Assembly (NCBI GenBank): GCA_024275815.1 | Contig: JAJRYI010000120.1 | Span: 1-9,761 of the forward strand | Source: Actinomycetes bacterium | GTDB taxonomy: Bacteria > Actinomycetota > Acidimicrobiia > Spongiisociales > UBA5794 | DNA length: 9,761 nt | Direction: 5' to 3' | Part shown: positions 1 to 8,300 of the stretch, piece by piece | Numbering within the stretch: position 1 is the first letter of the stretch | Layout: each line of letters starts with the position of its first letter | Made by a program: the position numbers and the translations under genes | Notes under the pieces: model-generated | What the model saw: the letters and a program-made list of their open reading frames with translations, nothing else | What the model was told of the DNA's origin: nothing | Database searches by the model: none

Positions 1-363
1 ACGATCGCTGCCGCGTCGGTCGGTTCACAGGGCCGAGTCATCGTCGTGTTCCAACCGCACCGCTACACGAGGACGGCAGATCTTGCTCCCGACTTCGGTG
101 CACCTCTCGCCCTTGCTGATGCCGTCATCGTCACCGACGTCTACGCGGCAGGTGAACAGCCGATCATCGGGGTCAGCGGTCGACTCGTCGTTCAGGCGAC
201 AGATGCTGCAGGAGGTGACGTCCGGTTCGTGCCGAGGATCACCGATGTCGCCGCTGTGGTTGCGGACCTCGTAGAGCCGGGCGATACGGTCTTGCTTCTC
301 GGGGCGGGGGACATAACGTCGGTTGCAAGCGAGGTCGCCCTCGCCATCGAGGCGCGAAGATGA
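1..363 (+). CDS. murC: UDP-N-acetylmuramate--L-alanine ligase MurC, C-terminal part (5' end outside window)
   Basis: The frame is open from base 1 to the TGA at 361-363 and gives 120 residues, the C-terminal quarter of a protein that is usually 450-490 residues long. The translation holds the MurC-type segment VVFQPHRYTRT near residue 15, followed by DAVIVTDVYAAGEQP and a glycine-rich end (VLLLGAGDI). This is the pattern of the third (peptide-binding) Mur ligase domain of MurC. In the family, the enzyme adds L-alanine to UDP-MurNAc with ATP in the cytoplasm, the first step of stem-peptide assembly. The ATP-binding and central domains lie upstream of the window and cannot be judged. Its stop overlaps the start of murB (ATGA), so the two are probably translationally coupled. 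An internal GTG at 46 is a valine of the FQPHR segment, not a start. Confidence 0.95.
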   Translation, partial: TIAAASVGSQGRVIVVFQPHRYTRTADLAPDFGAPLALADAVIVTDVYAAGEQPIIGVSGRLVVQATDAAGGDVRFVPRITDVAAVVADLVEPGDTVLLLGAGDITSVASEVALAIEARR

Positions 364-1259
364 TCGATCACCCGAGCGTGCGGGACAACGTGCCCCTTGC
401 GCCGCTCACGACGTACAAGGTCGGTGGAGCCGCCCGCGTGTTCGCTGAGCCGGGAGACCTCGCCGAACTTCGCGAGATTCTTTCACTCACACCCCCAGAT
501 ACCCACATCGTGGTACTCGGGCGGGGAAGCAACGTCGTCATCTCCGAGAAGGGCATCGACGGCCTCGTCATCAAGCTCGGTCGATCGTTTCAAGCGGTCT
601 CGGTCGGAGATGATGGAGACGTGACGGCCGGTGGGGGAGCTGCGTTGCCGAAGGTAGCGCGCCTCGCCGCAGCCAAGGGACGTGGAGGTCTCGGCTTCTT
701 CGTCGGCATCCCGGGGAGTGTCGGTGGTGCTGTTCGTATGAACGCCGGCGGTCACGGATCCGACACCGCCACGGTGATGGCCACCGCAACGATCCTGGAC
801 TCCACGACACGACGGATGACGCGTTCGACACCCCGGGACCTCGCGATGGGCTATCGGAGTTCCAACCTCACAGACACGGACATCGTCGTTCAGGCGACGT
901 TCGTCACCACGGAGCGAGACGTCGATGCCCTCGAGGACGAGATCCGCGAGATCACCCGATGGAGAAAGGAGAACCAGCCCGGTGGGACACTCAACGCAGG
1001 AAGTGTGTTCAAGAACCCGGACGGCGACTTCGCCGGGGCGATCATCGAACGTGTCGGCCTGAAGGGAGAACGGTTCGGGCCGGTCGCCGTATCGCCCGTC
1101 CACGCGAACTTCCTGGTTGCCGGTGATGACGCCACTGCCGACGATATCTTCTCCTTCGTGGAACACATCAGAGCGATCGTTCGCGACAGGACCGGTATCG
1201 ATCTCGAACCCGAGATCAAGTTCCTCGGTGAGTTCGCCGGTGATCGGGAGGCGTCGTGA
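360..1259 (+). CDS. murB: UDP-N-acetylenolpyruvoylglucosamine reductase MurB
   Basis: This 299-residue protein has the length and motif order of a MurB that reduces UDP-GlcNAc-enolpyruvate to UDP-MurNAc with FAD and NADPH in the cytoplasm. The N-terminal FAD-binding part shows TTYKVGG (residues 17-23) and GRGSN (54-58). GIPGSVGGAVRMNAGG (116-131) is the FAD/substrate loop typical of the family, and YRSSNL lies at 165-170. The C-terminal domain has GSVFKNP (214-220), whose Ser215 matches the catalytic proton donor, and EPEIKFLG (283-290), which carries the other expected catalytic glutamate. The ATG at 360 overlaps the murC stop by 4 nt, and its own stop overlaps the GTG of ftsQ by 4 nt. No ddl gene separates murB from ftsQ. 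Nothing is missing from the active site. Confidence 0.97.
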   Translation: MIDHPSVRDNVPLAPLTTYKVGGAARVFAEPGDLAELREILSLTPPDTHIVVLGRGSNVVISEKGIDGLVIKLGRSFQAVSVGDDGDVTAGGGAALPKVARLAAAKGRGGLGFFVGIPGSVGGAVRMNAGGHGSDTATVMATATILDSTTRRMTRSTPRDLAMGYRSSNLTDTDIVVQATFVTTERDVDALEDEIREITRWRKENQPGGTLNAGSVFKNPDGDFAGAIIERVGLKGERFGPVAVSPVHANFLVAGDDATADDIFSFVEHIRAIVRDRTGIDLEPEIKFLGEFAGDREAS

Positions 1260-2026
1260 CGACGATGGAGCCCCGTGTTGCCGAGCGTCGCAGAAGTGTG
1301 TCTGAGGATCGGGCCCGTCGCAGACTTCGCTGGATCCTGCTTGCAATCGTGGTGGTGGCGGTCGCCGCGTTCGGGTTCTGGATGATCCGCAGCCCGTTCC
1401 TGTCGATCTCGACCGTGGAGATCACCGGGGCAGAGCGTTCCGATCCCGCGGTTGCCCTCAACGTCCTCGGTGTCGGGGTAGGCACCCCGACGATCGACGT
1501 ACGCGCATCCACCATCGAGAGAGCCCTCGAAGCGGACACATGGGTAGCGTCGGCCGACGTCACCCTGGCGTGGCCGGGTTCGATCGTCATCACGATCAAA
1601 GAGCATGTCCCCGTGGCACCGGTGCGTTCCGGAGATACCTGGGTGTTGGTGTCTGAGGAGACGACGGTTCTCGAGGAAGCGGCTGGAGTCTCACCGGACA
1701 GTGCGATCGTCGACATCGACGTCGGCAGTGTCGTCGCCGGATCGCTGATAGACGATCCGTTCGTAGCCGGTTCGGTGGTGTTCATAACCGCCCTTCGCCC
1801 GGACCTGACGGTGGGGGCCGTTCTCTTTCGTGACGGAGATGGGTTGTTCGCAACGGTCGCCGGACACAGGGTTCGCCTCGGGCGCCCCGTCGATCTCGAG
1901 GCGCAGGCAACCGTGTTGGCGACACTCATCGACAGCGGTCTCGCCGAGGGCGCGTCCATCGACCTGATCGCGCCGCTGCGTCCCGCAGTGACCAACCCTC
2001 AACCTCAGGTAGAGGATGAGCAATAA
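1256..2026 (+). CDS. ftsQ: Cell division protein FtsQ (DivIB), POTRA-domain membrane protein
   Basis: This is a 256-residue bitopic membrane protein. It has a short, very basic cytoplasmic tail (residues 1-25, rich in Arg), one transmembrane helix (about 26-43, ILLAIVVVAVAAFGFWMI), then a POTRA domain (about 49-118). The POTRA starts with the typical FLSISTVEITGAE strand and ends in WPGSIVITIKEHVPVA. The rest is an extracytoplasmic beta domain. In the family, FtsQ links FtsB and FtsL to the septal peptidoglycan synthase and is recruited after the Z-ring. The GTG at 1256 overlaps the murB stop (GTGA); an ATG three codons later (1265) is a weaker alternative. Position directly before ftsZ, together with topology, makes the call firm even though FtsQ sequences diverge strongly. 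Confidence 0.93.
   Translation: MTTMEPRVAERRRSVSEDRARRRLRWILLAIVVVAVAAFGFWMIRSPFLSISTVEITGAERSDPAVALNVLGVGVGTPTIDVRASTIERALEADTWVASADVTLAWPGSIVITIKEHVPVAPVRSGDTWVLVSEETTVLEEAAGVSPDSAIVDIDVGSVVAGSLIDDPFVAGSVVFITALRPDLTVGAVLFRDGDGLFATVAGHRVRLGRPVDLEAQATVLATLIDSGLAEGASIDLIAPLRPAVTNPQPQVEDEQ
1997..2015. promoter_or_regulatory. Short dyad at the 3' end of ftsQ
   Basis: CCTC (1997-2000) and GAGG (2012-2015) form an inverted repeat with an 11-nt centre inside the last codons of ftsQ, about 80 nt before ftsZ. Actinobacterial ftsZ genes commonly have their own promoters within or just after ftsQ, so this could be part of such a control region. The arms are only 4 nt, and coding constraint could explain them. 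No clear -35/-10 pair could be assigned. Confidence 0.15.
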
Positions 2027-2054
2027 GCGCCCCGGATACCTCGACCTGGCGACT

Positions 2055-2072
2055 AAGGTTGCGGTGAACCTT
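2055..2072. promoter_or_regulatory. Perfect 6-bp dyad in the ftsZ leader
   Basis: AAGGTT (2055-2060) and AACCTT (2067-2072) are exact inverted repeats around the 6-nt centre GCGGTG. They lie in the only real gap of the dcw operon (2027-2092), immediately before the ftsZ ribosome binding site. It could be an operator for a dimeric regulator or a small RNA hairpin next to the Shine-Dalgarno sequence. No T-tract follows, so it is not a terminator. TAAGGT (2054-2059) overlapping the left arm also fits a TANNNT -10 box, but no convincing -35 was found. Confidence 0.35.
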
Positions 2073-2074
2073 CG

Positions 2075-2083
2075 TGGGGAGGG
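2075..2083 (+). promoter_or_regulatory. ftsZ ribosome binding site that decides the start
   Basis: The purine run TGGGGAGGG abuts the ATG at 2084, leaving no spacer for that codon, whereas the in-frame ATG at 2093 sits about 9 nt downstream. The second ATG is therefore the better start for ftsZ. This is the strongest Shine-Dalgarno match in the plus-strand part of the operon, in keeping with high FtsZ demand. Confidence 0.7.
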
Positions 2084-2092
2084 ATGGATCAG

Positions 2093-3190
2093 ATGACAGA
2101 ATCGAGCAGGCCGCCGAGTACCTACCTCGCGGTCATCAAGGTCGTCGGTGTTGGCGGGGGCGGTGTCAACGCCGTGAACCGCATGATCGAACTCGGTGTT
2201 GGCGGTGTCGAGTTCATCGCGATCAACACCGATGCCCAGGCACTCTTGATGTCCGACGCTGACGTGAAACTCGACATCGGGCGAGAGTCGACTCGTGGTC
2301 TCGGTGCAGGAGCCAATCCGGAGATCGGTCGGGGTGCTGCAGAAGACCACCGCGACGAGATCGAAGATGCCCTCGAGGGCGCAGACATGGTTTTCATCAC
2401 CGCAGGAGAAGGCGGGGGCACCGGAACCGGTGGAGCACCCGTCGTGGCTGAGGTCGCACGATCGCTTGGTGCTTTGACAGTCGGTGTCGTGACGCGCCCG
2501 TTCGGGTTCGAAGGGCGCAGACGCAGCGTTCAAGCTGAACAGGGAATCCAGGGCCTCAAGGCGGCAGTCGACACGTTGATCATCATCCCCAACGAACGAC
2601 TCCTCGAGATCGCAGACCCGAACACACCCATCACCGATGCTTTCCGCATGGCCGATGAGGTGCTGACGTCGGGAGTGAGAGGGATCACCGAACTCATCAC
2701 GACCCCAGGCCTGATCAACGTCGACTTCGCCGACGTCCAGACCGTGATGTCCGATGCCGGATCCGCTGTGATGGGTATCGGCGTTTCGACCGGGGACTCA
2801 CGCTCGCAGCAGGCAGCCGAGAAGGCGATCTCGAGTCCCCTCCTCGAGACCTCCATGGAGGGTGCACGCGGCGTGTTGCTCTCGATAGCCGGTCCACGGG
2901 ACATGACGTTGCACGAGGTCAACACAGCGGCGACCCTCATCTCGGACCACTCCGATGCAGATGCCAACATCATCTTCGGTGCAGTGATCGACGACACCCT
3001 CGGCGACGAGATGCGGGTCACCGTCATCGCTGCCGGTTTCGACCACGATCGGCGGAACTCGTTCTCGCCGACGACTCCTGGTTCGACGCCGCGCGCTCGC
3101 CCCTCCATCTTGAGGGATGATGACGCTCCGATGTCCGGCGACGACCGCGGAACAGACGAGATGGACATCCCGGGGTTCGTCCAGGGATGA
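2093..3190 (+). CDS. ftsZ: Cell division GTPase FtsZ
   Basis: This 365-residue tubulin homologue polymerises with GTP into the Z-ring at mid-cell. Residues 18-25 (VGVGGGGV) and the tubulin signature GGGTGTGG (107-114) form the nucleotide site. NVDFADV (209-215) is the T7 loop with the aspartates that complete GTP hydrolysis in the neighbouring subunit. The globular core ends near residue 317 (VTVIAAGF). A short linker of about 37 residues follows, rich in Pro, Arg, Ser and Asp. The conserved tail EMDIPGFVQG (356-365) is the peptide that in the family binds SepF and other partners. SepF is encoded three genes downstream and no ftsA is present. The start at 2093 is preferred over 2084 because of the ribosome binding site spacing. 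The 3' end overlaps pgeF by 4 nt. Confidence 0.98.
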   Translation: MTESSRPPSTYLAVIKVVGVGGGGVNAVNRMIELGVGGVEFIAINTDAQALLMSDADVKLDIGRESTRGLGAGANPEIGRGAAEDHRDEIEDALEGADMVFITAGEGGGTGTGGAPVVAEVARSLGALTVGVVTRPFGFEGRRRSVQAEQGIQGLKAAVDTLIIIPNERLLEIADPNTPITDAFRMADEVLTSGVRGITELITTPGLINVDFADVQTVMSDAGSAVMGIGVSTGDSRSQQAAEKAISSPLLETSMEGARGVLLSIAGPRDMTLHEVNTAATLISDHSDADANIIFGAVIDDTLGDEMRVTVIAAGFDHDRRNSFSPTTPGSTPRARPSILRDDDAPMSGDDRGTDEMDIPGFVQG

Positions 3191-3816
3191 TCCTGCCTCC
3201 CGGTGTCGGGGGGGTCGTCTTCGGCACGAGAGCTCTCGGGGATGGGCGTTCGGATCCGATAGTTCGGTCATCGGTCTCTGCCGAACTCGGTATCTCGAAG
3301 GACTGGGCGACGATCAGCCAGGTTCACGGATCGCGCGTCGTGACCGTGTCGGGGCCCGGGTTCTACGGTGAGGCCGATGCGCTCGTCACGACTTCGATCG
3401 GGTTGCCGATCGCCATCGCCACAGCAGACTGCGTTCCCGTCGTCCTCCTTGGAAAGGCGACGCGCGCCGTTGCGCACGCAGGATGGAGAGGTGTCGCGCG
3501 AGGAGTCGTCCCGGCCGCGGTCGAGTGCATGCAGGCTCTCGGAGATGAACCAACCACAGCGATTCTCGGCCCCCACATCGGTGCGTGTTGCTACGAGGTC
3601 GGGCGAGAGGTGATCGAAGAGGTTGGGGGCTTCGCCGCCCGGACGAGATGGGGGGCATCGAGCGTGGATCTGGGCGCCGCGATCCGATCCCAGCTCCCCG
3701 GTGTCGAGGTGGTCGACATCGGCCGCTGCACACATGACGACCCATCGATGGCGTCGTATCGTGAGGATGGGACGCGAGAGAGACAGGTGACGATCGTATG
3801 GATACCGCGGGACTGA
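3187..3816 (+). CDS. pgeF: PgeF/YlmD family protein (DUF152, peptidoglycan editing factor / multicopper-oxidase-like purine nucleosidase fold)
   Basis: The 209-residue product carries the family's metal-ligand motifs in order: QVHG (45-48, His47), TADCVP (79-84, Cys82), AHAGWRG (96-102, His97) and ILGPHIGACCYEVG (126-139, His130). It ends with CTHDDPSMASYREDG (181-195), the usual C-terminal signature. Family members bind zinc in a Cys/His site. They have been linked to removal of wrong amino acids from peptidoglycan precursors in E. coli and to purine nucleoside cleavage in LACC1-type enzymes; which applies here cannot be read from the sequence. It is somewhat shorter than the usual 230-260 residues because the N-terminus is compact. 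The ATG overlaps the ftsZ stop (ATGA). Position directly after ftsZ is typical of Gram-positive division clusters. Confidence 0.93.
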   Translation: MILPPGVGGVVFGTRALGDGRSDPIVRSSVSAELGISKDWATISQVHGSRVVTVSGPGFYGEADALVTTSIGLPIAIATADCVPVVLLGKATRAVAHAGWRGVARGVVPAAVECMQALGDEPTTAILGPHIGACCYEVGREVIEEVGGFAARTRWGASSVDLGAAIRSQLPGVEVVDIGRCTHDDPSMASYREDGTRERQVTIVWIPRD

Positions 3817-4469
3817 GCGCCGTCCGGGCGAGGATGCAAGACGCTGCCGAGCGTGCCGGGAGGGACGTCGACGAGATAGATCTCGTCGTGGTCTCCAAGA
3901 TGCGATCCAACGAGGAGGTGCTCAGCGTCTATGGAGCGGGAGAGCGGATCTTTGGAGAGAACCGTCAACAGGGACTCCGAGCGAGGATCGAAGCGGACCT
4001 CCCTGCCGACATCACATGGCACTTCATCGGTCCGTTGCAGTCTCGCAAGGCTCGTTACGTTGCCGCCCACGTGGGACTTCTCCACTCGCTCGATCGATTG
4101 TCCCTCGCACAGCGTTGGGTCGCCGTCGACGGTGGCCCTGCACTGATCCAGTTCAACCTCGCCGGTGAACTCCAAAAGGTCGGGTTCGATCCCGGGCGCG
4201 CCGACGAGGTCCTGGCAGAGGTTCTCGAGGTCGGTGTCGACGTTCGCGGTGTGATGGCCATCCCGCCACTCGTCGAGGACCCGGCCGAGTCCGCACCGTG
4301 GTTCGCCATGCTGCGGGGTATCTTCGAACGCTATCGTGACGAGTCACCGCTCATCGATGTGTGTTCGATGGGCATGACGAACGACTTCGAGGTTGCCATC
4401 GCGGAGGGTGCCACCACCATTCGCGTGGGAAGGGCTATCTTTGAGGGTACGAACACCGGCCGGCACTGA
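3798..4469 (+). CDS. yggS: YggS/PLPBP family pyridoxal-phosphate homeostasis protein
   Basis: This 223-residue protein has the single-domain alanine-racemase-like TIM barrel fold of the YggS/YlmE family. VVVSKMRSNEEV (30-41) carries the PLP-binding Lys34. IFGENRQQ (51-58) and HFIGPLQSRKARY (75-87) are the next conserved blocks. C-terminal SMGMTNDFEVAI (190-201) and TTIRVGRAIF (206-215) form the phosphate-binding part. FNLAGELQKVGF (119-130) is the usual middle motif. Family members have no known racemase activity; they bind PLP and buffer vitamin B6 and amino-acid pools in the cytoplasm. The start lies 19 nt inside the end of pgeF, the longest overlap in the operon, which suggests translational coupling. 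Context next to sepF is conserved in Bacillus and actinomycetes. Confidence 0.95.
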   Translation: MDTAGLSAVRARMQDAAERAGRDVDEIDLVVVSKMRSNEEVLSVYGAGERIFGENRQQGLRARIEADLPADITWHFIGPLQSRKARYVAAHVGLLHSLDRLSLAQRWVAVDGGPALIQFNLAGELQKVGFDPGRADEVLAEVLEVGVDVRGVMAIPPLVEDPAESAPWFAMLRGIFERYRDESPLIDVCSMGMTNDFEVAIAEGATTIRVGRAIFEGTNTGRH

Positions 4470-4489
4470 CGACACGTGGGAACGACGCA

Positions 4490-5095
4490 ATGGCATCAAT
4501 CTGGAACAAGACGCTCTTCTATCTGGGACTCGTCGACGATGAAGAGCAGCAAGGTGCAGACGTAGCCGCCCCGGTGGGAGATACGCGAGCGGCTGCGCCC
4601 CAAGCGCCACCACCAAGGGCCCCGGAGCCTTACGAGTCTGCGACCGCGTCGGTTCGGCCTCCCGGAACCGTCCCCGTGTCGGGGAGACGTGTCGAACCCC
4701 CCGCATCGACGGCCCGTCAGGTATCAGGCGATCGCCATCACGCAGAGGCAGGGGTTCTCATCCACCCCAACGCAGGTTCTATGTCGACCGCCGAGGTACC
4801 GGTGCGCCGATCCGAACCCGAATCCCAGATCATCGTTGCGCGGAATTTCTCAGACGCCCAGACGCTTGCGGACTCGATCCGGGCCGGCCGCACGGTGGTG
4901 CTCGACCTGAGGAGCACGGAACCTGAGATGGTCAGAAGGATCGTCGATTTCGCATCGGGCCTCACCTACGCGCTCGATGGCAAGATGTCCAAGACGACCC
5001 AGGGTGTCATCCTCGTGACACCGACCGGCGTGTCTCTCGGTGTCGGAGAGCAGGAACGCCTCGCCCGTCTCGGCCTCTTCGCCCAGACGATCTGA
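4490..5095 (+). CDS. sepF: Cell division protein SepF
   Basis: The 201-residue protein has the three-part SepF layout. The N-terminal stretch MASIWNKTLFYLGL is an amphipathic helix that in the family inserts in the inner face of the membrane. Residues about 17-110 are a low-complexity linker rich in Pro, Ala and acidic residues. Residues about 111-200 are the folded DUF552 core, containing IIVARNFSDAQTLADSIRAG, VVLDLRS (136-142), RRIVDFASGLTYALDG (149-164) and GVILVTPTGVSL (172-183). SepF dimers bind the FtsZ C-terminal tail and tether the Z-ring. With no ftsA in the cluster, it is probably the main anchor here. A weak purine-rich site (GTGGGA) precedes the ATG in the 20-nt gap after yggS. 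Confidence 0.96.
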   Translation: MASIWNKTLFYLGLVDDEEQQGADVAAPVGDTRAAAPQAPPPRAPEPYESATASVRPPGTVPVSGRRVEPPASTARQVSGDRHHAEAGVLIHPNAGSMSTAEVPVRRSEPESQIIVARNFSDAQTLADSIRAGRTVVLDLRSTEPEMVRRIVDFASGLTYALDGKMSKTTQGVILVTPTGVSLGVGEQERLARLGLFAQTI

Positions 5096-5096
5096 C

Positions 5097-5360
5097 GTGA
5101 GTCTCCTGCGGTCACTGATCCAACTGCTCTCGCTCGCACTGCTGGCGTGGATCGTCCTGTCGTACATCGTCGTGTTCGGCCGCGTTCCTTGGGATCATCC
5201 GATCCGTAAGGCGTACGACTTCCTGTCGCGCATCATCGAACCGATCCTCCGGCCGATTCGTGCCGTCGTTCCCCCGTTGCGGATGGGCGGTGGAGCGCTC
5301 GACCTGTCACCCCTCATCCTGATCTTCGGTCTTCAGATCCTCTCGAACCTTCTGCGCTGA
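5097..5360 (+). CDS. yggT: YggT family integral membrane protein (YlmG)
   Basis: This small membrane protein of 87 residues begins at GTG 5097, one base after the sepF stop. An in-frame GTG at 5040 would add a hydrophilic extension inside sepF and is less likely. Two hydrophobic segments are visible: residues about 3-24 (LLRSLIQLLSLALLAWIVLS) and about 67-85 (LSPLILIFGLQILSNLL). Between them is the family motif, here RIIEPILRPIRAVVPPL followed by DLSP. YggT/YlmG proteins have been implicated in division, osmotic tolerance and chloroplast nucleoid distribution, but no biochemical role is settled. It is the last gene of the division cluster and ends 12 nt before the convergent ileS stop. Confidence 0.9.
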   Translation: MSLLRSLIQLLSLALLAWIVLSYIVVFGRVPWDHPIRKAYDFLSRIIEPILRPIRAVVPPLRMGGGALDLSPLILIFGLQILSNLLR

Positions 5361-5374
5361 GACGCCCCGGCGTC
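5361..5374. terminator. Candidate bidirectional terminator hairpin between yggT and ileS
   Basis: GACGCC and GGCGTC flank two C residues, so the 14-bp element is a near-perfect palindrome. As RNA it can form a 5-bp GC-rich stem with a CCCG loop on one strand and CGGG on the other. It starts right after the yggT stop and overlaps the ileS stop codon (5373-5375). Because it is symmetric it could act on both convergent transcripts. There is no T-tract on either side and the stem is short, so efficient intrinsic termination is uncertain. Confidence 0.4.
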
Positions 5375-8300
5375 ACTCGACCCTGTCGATGGTGAGTCCG
5401 ATGTTCGTTCCGTCGATCTCGACGTGTTCGGTGCCGTCGGACGTGTCCGGAACGATCTGTGTCGCCAGCACCTCGCCTGCGATGAAGGACTCGTGCCTGG
5501 AGAGCGCCTCGGCGATCTCGTCGTGGGAGCAACTCCACCGCAGGATGATCCGGTCGGTGACGTCGAGGCCCTGGGATCGTCTCAGCGCTTGAACACGGTT
5601 GACGATCTCCCTCGCGAGGCCTTCGATGCGCAGGTCGTCGTCGAGTTTCGTGTCGAGGGCCACCGATATGGGTCCATCGGAAGCGACGACCGTGCCTTCA
5701 CGTGGCGTTCGCGTGACGATGACGTCATCCTCGGTGATCGCGACGCCTGCGACCCGGGTGCTCCGGCCGTCGAGAAGATCTGCGATCGCGTCGTGAGAGA
5801 GCTCGGTGATGGCGGATGCAACCGTTTTCATGTCCTTCCCGAGTCTCGGGCCCAGGGCCTTGAAGTTCGCCTTTGCCTCGAGATCCACGAGTCCAGCTTC
5901 GTCGCTGTGGACTTCGACAGATCGCACATTGAGCTCGTTGGTGATGAGCGCTCGATGGCTCTCGACGGCTCGTCTCACCTCGTTGGAACGTGTCACGATC
6001 GTCACGGTGTGGAGGGGCTGGCGGACACGCAGGTCATGGCGTTTGCGAAGACCGCGGCCGAGGTTGACGACCGTGCGAACGATGGACATACCAGACTCGA
6101 GTTCGGCGTCGATCGACGCGTGGTCCGCAACCGGGTAGTCGGTGTGGTGCACGCTGGCGGGGGCGTCCGGGTCGATGGAGCGGACGAGGCCCTGGTAGAT
6201 CTCCTCGGTGACGAACGGCAGTATCGGAGCGGCTACAGCGGCAAAGGTGGTGAGCACCTCGTAGAGAGTTGCGAACGCAGCCATCTTGTCGACCACGTCG
6301 TCGCTGTCACGTCGGGACCAGAAGCGGCGCCGGGATCGACGTATGTACCAGTTCGTGAGGTCACCGACGAACCCGATGATCGGCGGTACGACCGCGTAGA
6401 GGCGGTACGCCTCCATCTCCTCGTTCACATCGGCGATCAAGGACTGGAGTACCGAAACGACCCAGCGGTCGATCTCGGGACGCTCGGCGAGTGGGGGAGC
6501 AGCAGCGAGGTCCTCGGCGGTGAGACCATCGGCGTCGGCGTAAGTGGTGAAGAACGAGTAGGAGTTCCACAGCGGCAACAGAACGGTACGAACGACCTCG
6601 CGTACACCGGCCTCCGAGAAGCGCAACGGCTCGCCGCGCACGATCGGCGAGTTGATCAGATACGCGCGAAGCGCATCGGCACCGAAGGCATCGATGACGT
6701 GGGACGGATCCGGATAGTTCTTGAGCGACTTGGACATCTTGCGGCCGTCCTCAGCGAGAACCATGCCCGTGACGATGCAGTTCTGGAACGGTGCTGCATC
6801 GCGGATCGCAGCGGAGAGCACGAGCAGCGTGTAGAACCAGCCACGCGTCTGATCGAGGCCCTCAGCGATGAAGTCGGCAGGGAAACGGTTCTCGAAGCGC
6901 TCCTCGTTCTCGAACGGGTAGTGGATCTGGGCGAAGGGCATAGAACCACTCTCGAACCAGCAGTCGAGCACCTCCGGGATCCTCGTCATCGTCCCTTCAC
7001 AGGCCGAGCACGGGAACGTGACGAGATCCACGACGTGTTTGTGGAGGTCCTCGAGCATGGTGCCAGAGAGATCGAAGAGTTGCCGGCGCGAGCCCACGGC
7101 GATCTGTTCGTCGCAGTGATCGCACTCCCACACCGGAATGCACGAGCCCCAGTAGCGGTTCCGTGAGATCGCCCAGTCACGTGCGCCCTCGAGCCAGTTC
7201 CCGAACCGCTTCTCCCCGATGGCAGCAGGCACCCACAGGATGTCACGATTCACCTCGACCATGCGGTCTCTGAACTTCTCCACGGCGACGAACCAGGTCG
7301 GGATTGCCTTGTAGATGAGCGGCGTACCTGTCCTCCAGCAGAACGGGTACGAGTGCCTCATCGTGGAGCGACGTACGAGCGCGCCGCGTTCGTCGAGGAG
7401 GTCCATCAGCTTGGTGTCGGCGTCTTTGACGTTGACACCGACGACCTCGGGGACCTCCTCGGTGAAACGGGCTTCGGCGTCGACGGGATCGACGAGCGAG
7501 GTGATCCCGGCAGCTTGCATCGCGAGGAAGTCGGCCTCACCGTACGCCGGTGCCATGTGGACGAGGCCGGTCCCTTCGACGGTCGTGACCTCGGGGGAGG
7601 TGATCACTCGGAACGCACCCTTGGCGCGTTCTGAGACGAAGTAATCGAACGGTGGCTCGTACACCGTGCCGACCAGGTCTCTCCCCGGGGCAGTCACATC
7701 GATCGTCGCGTCTTCACCGAATACGGTTTCGACGAGTTCGCCAGCCACCCAGTAGCGGCGATCATCCTGTGGCACCGACACACGCGCGTACTCGATGTCC
7801 TCTCCAACGGCGATGGCCAGGTTGGACGGAACGGTCCATGGTGTCGTCGTCCAGAACACGAGCCAGTCACCCGCGTCGATCGGACCGTTGGCGTCGGTCA
7901 CGCGCACACGAACCGTGATGGCAGGATCGTCGACGTCGCGATAGTCGAGGTTCGCTTCGAAGTTGGAAAGGGGTGTGGTCGCCCCGTAGGAGTACGGAAG
8001 CACCTTGAAGTCCTGGTAGATGTACCCGCGATCCCAGAGCTCCTTGAACACCCACCACACGGACTCCATGAAATCGGTGTCCATCGTCTTGTAGTCGTTG
8101 TCGAAATCTACCCAACGCCCGATACGCCGGGTGATGTCGTACCAGTCCTCCGTCGTGTTGTTGACCATCACCCTGCACGCCTCGTTGAACGTGTCGACAC
8201 CGAGTTCTGCGATCTCGCGTGGTCCCGAGACGCCGAGCTGCTTTTCGACCTCCATCTCGACGGGAAGGCCGTGTGTGTCCCAGCCGAACCGACGCTCGAC

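Noticed and set aside
483..1346. A 287-codon open frame on the minus strand across murB and ftsQ
   Set aside because: It lies opposite two well-supported genes and shows low-complexity composition without family motifs.
4473..4478. CACGTG palindrome between yggS and sepF
   Set aside because: A 6-bp palindrome is expected by chance in GC-rich DNA and there is no flanking symmetry.
5040..5096. An upstream GTG start for yggT inside sepF
   Set aside because: It adds a hydrophilic, Ser/Arg-rich N-terminus not expected in YggT; GTG 5097 gives a normal protein one base after the sepF stop.
5424..7166. A 580-codon open frame on the plus strand opposite ileS
   Set aside because: It is antisense to a clearly real IleS, in high-GC codon shadow, with no recognisable domain and an amino-acid mix rich in D, R, V, G and E typical of such shadows.
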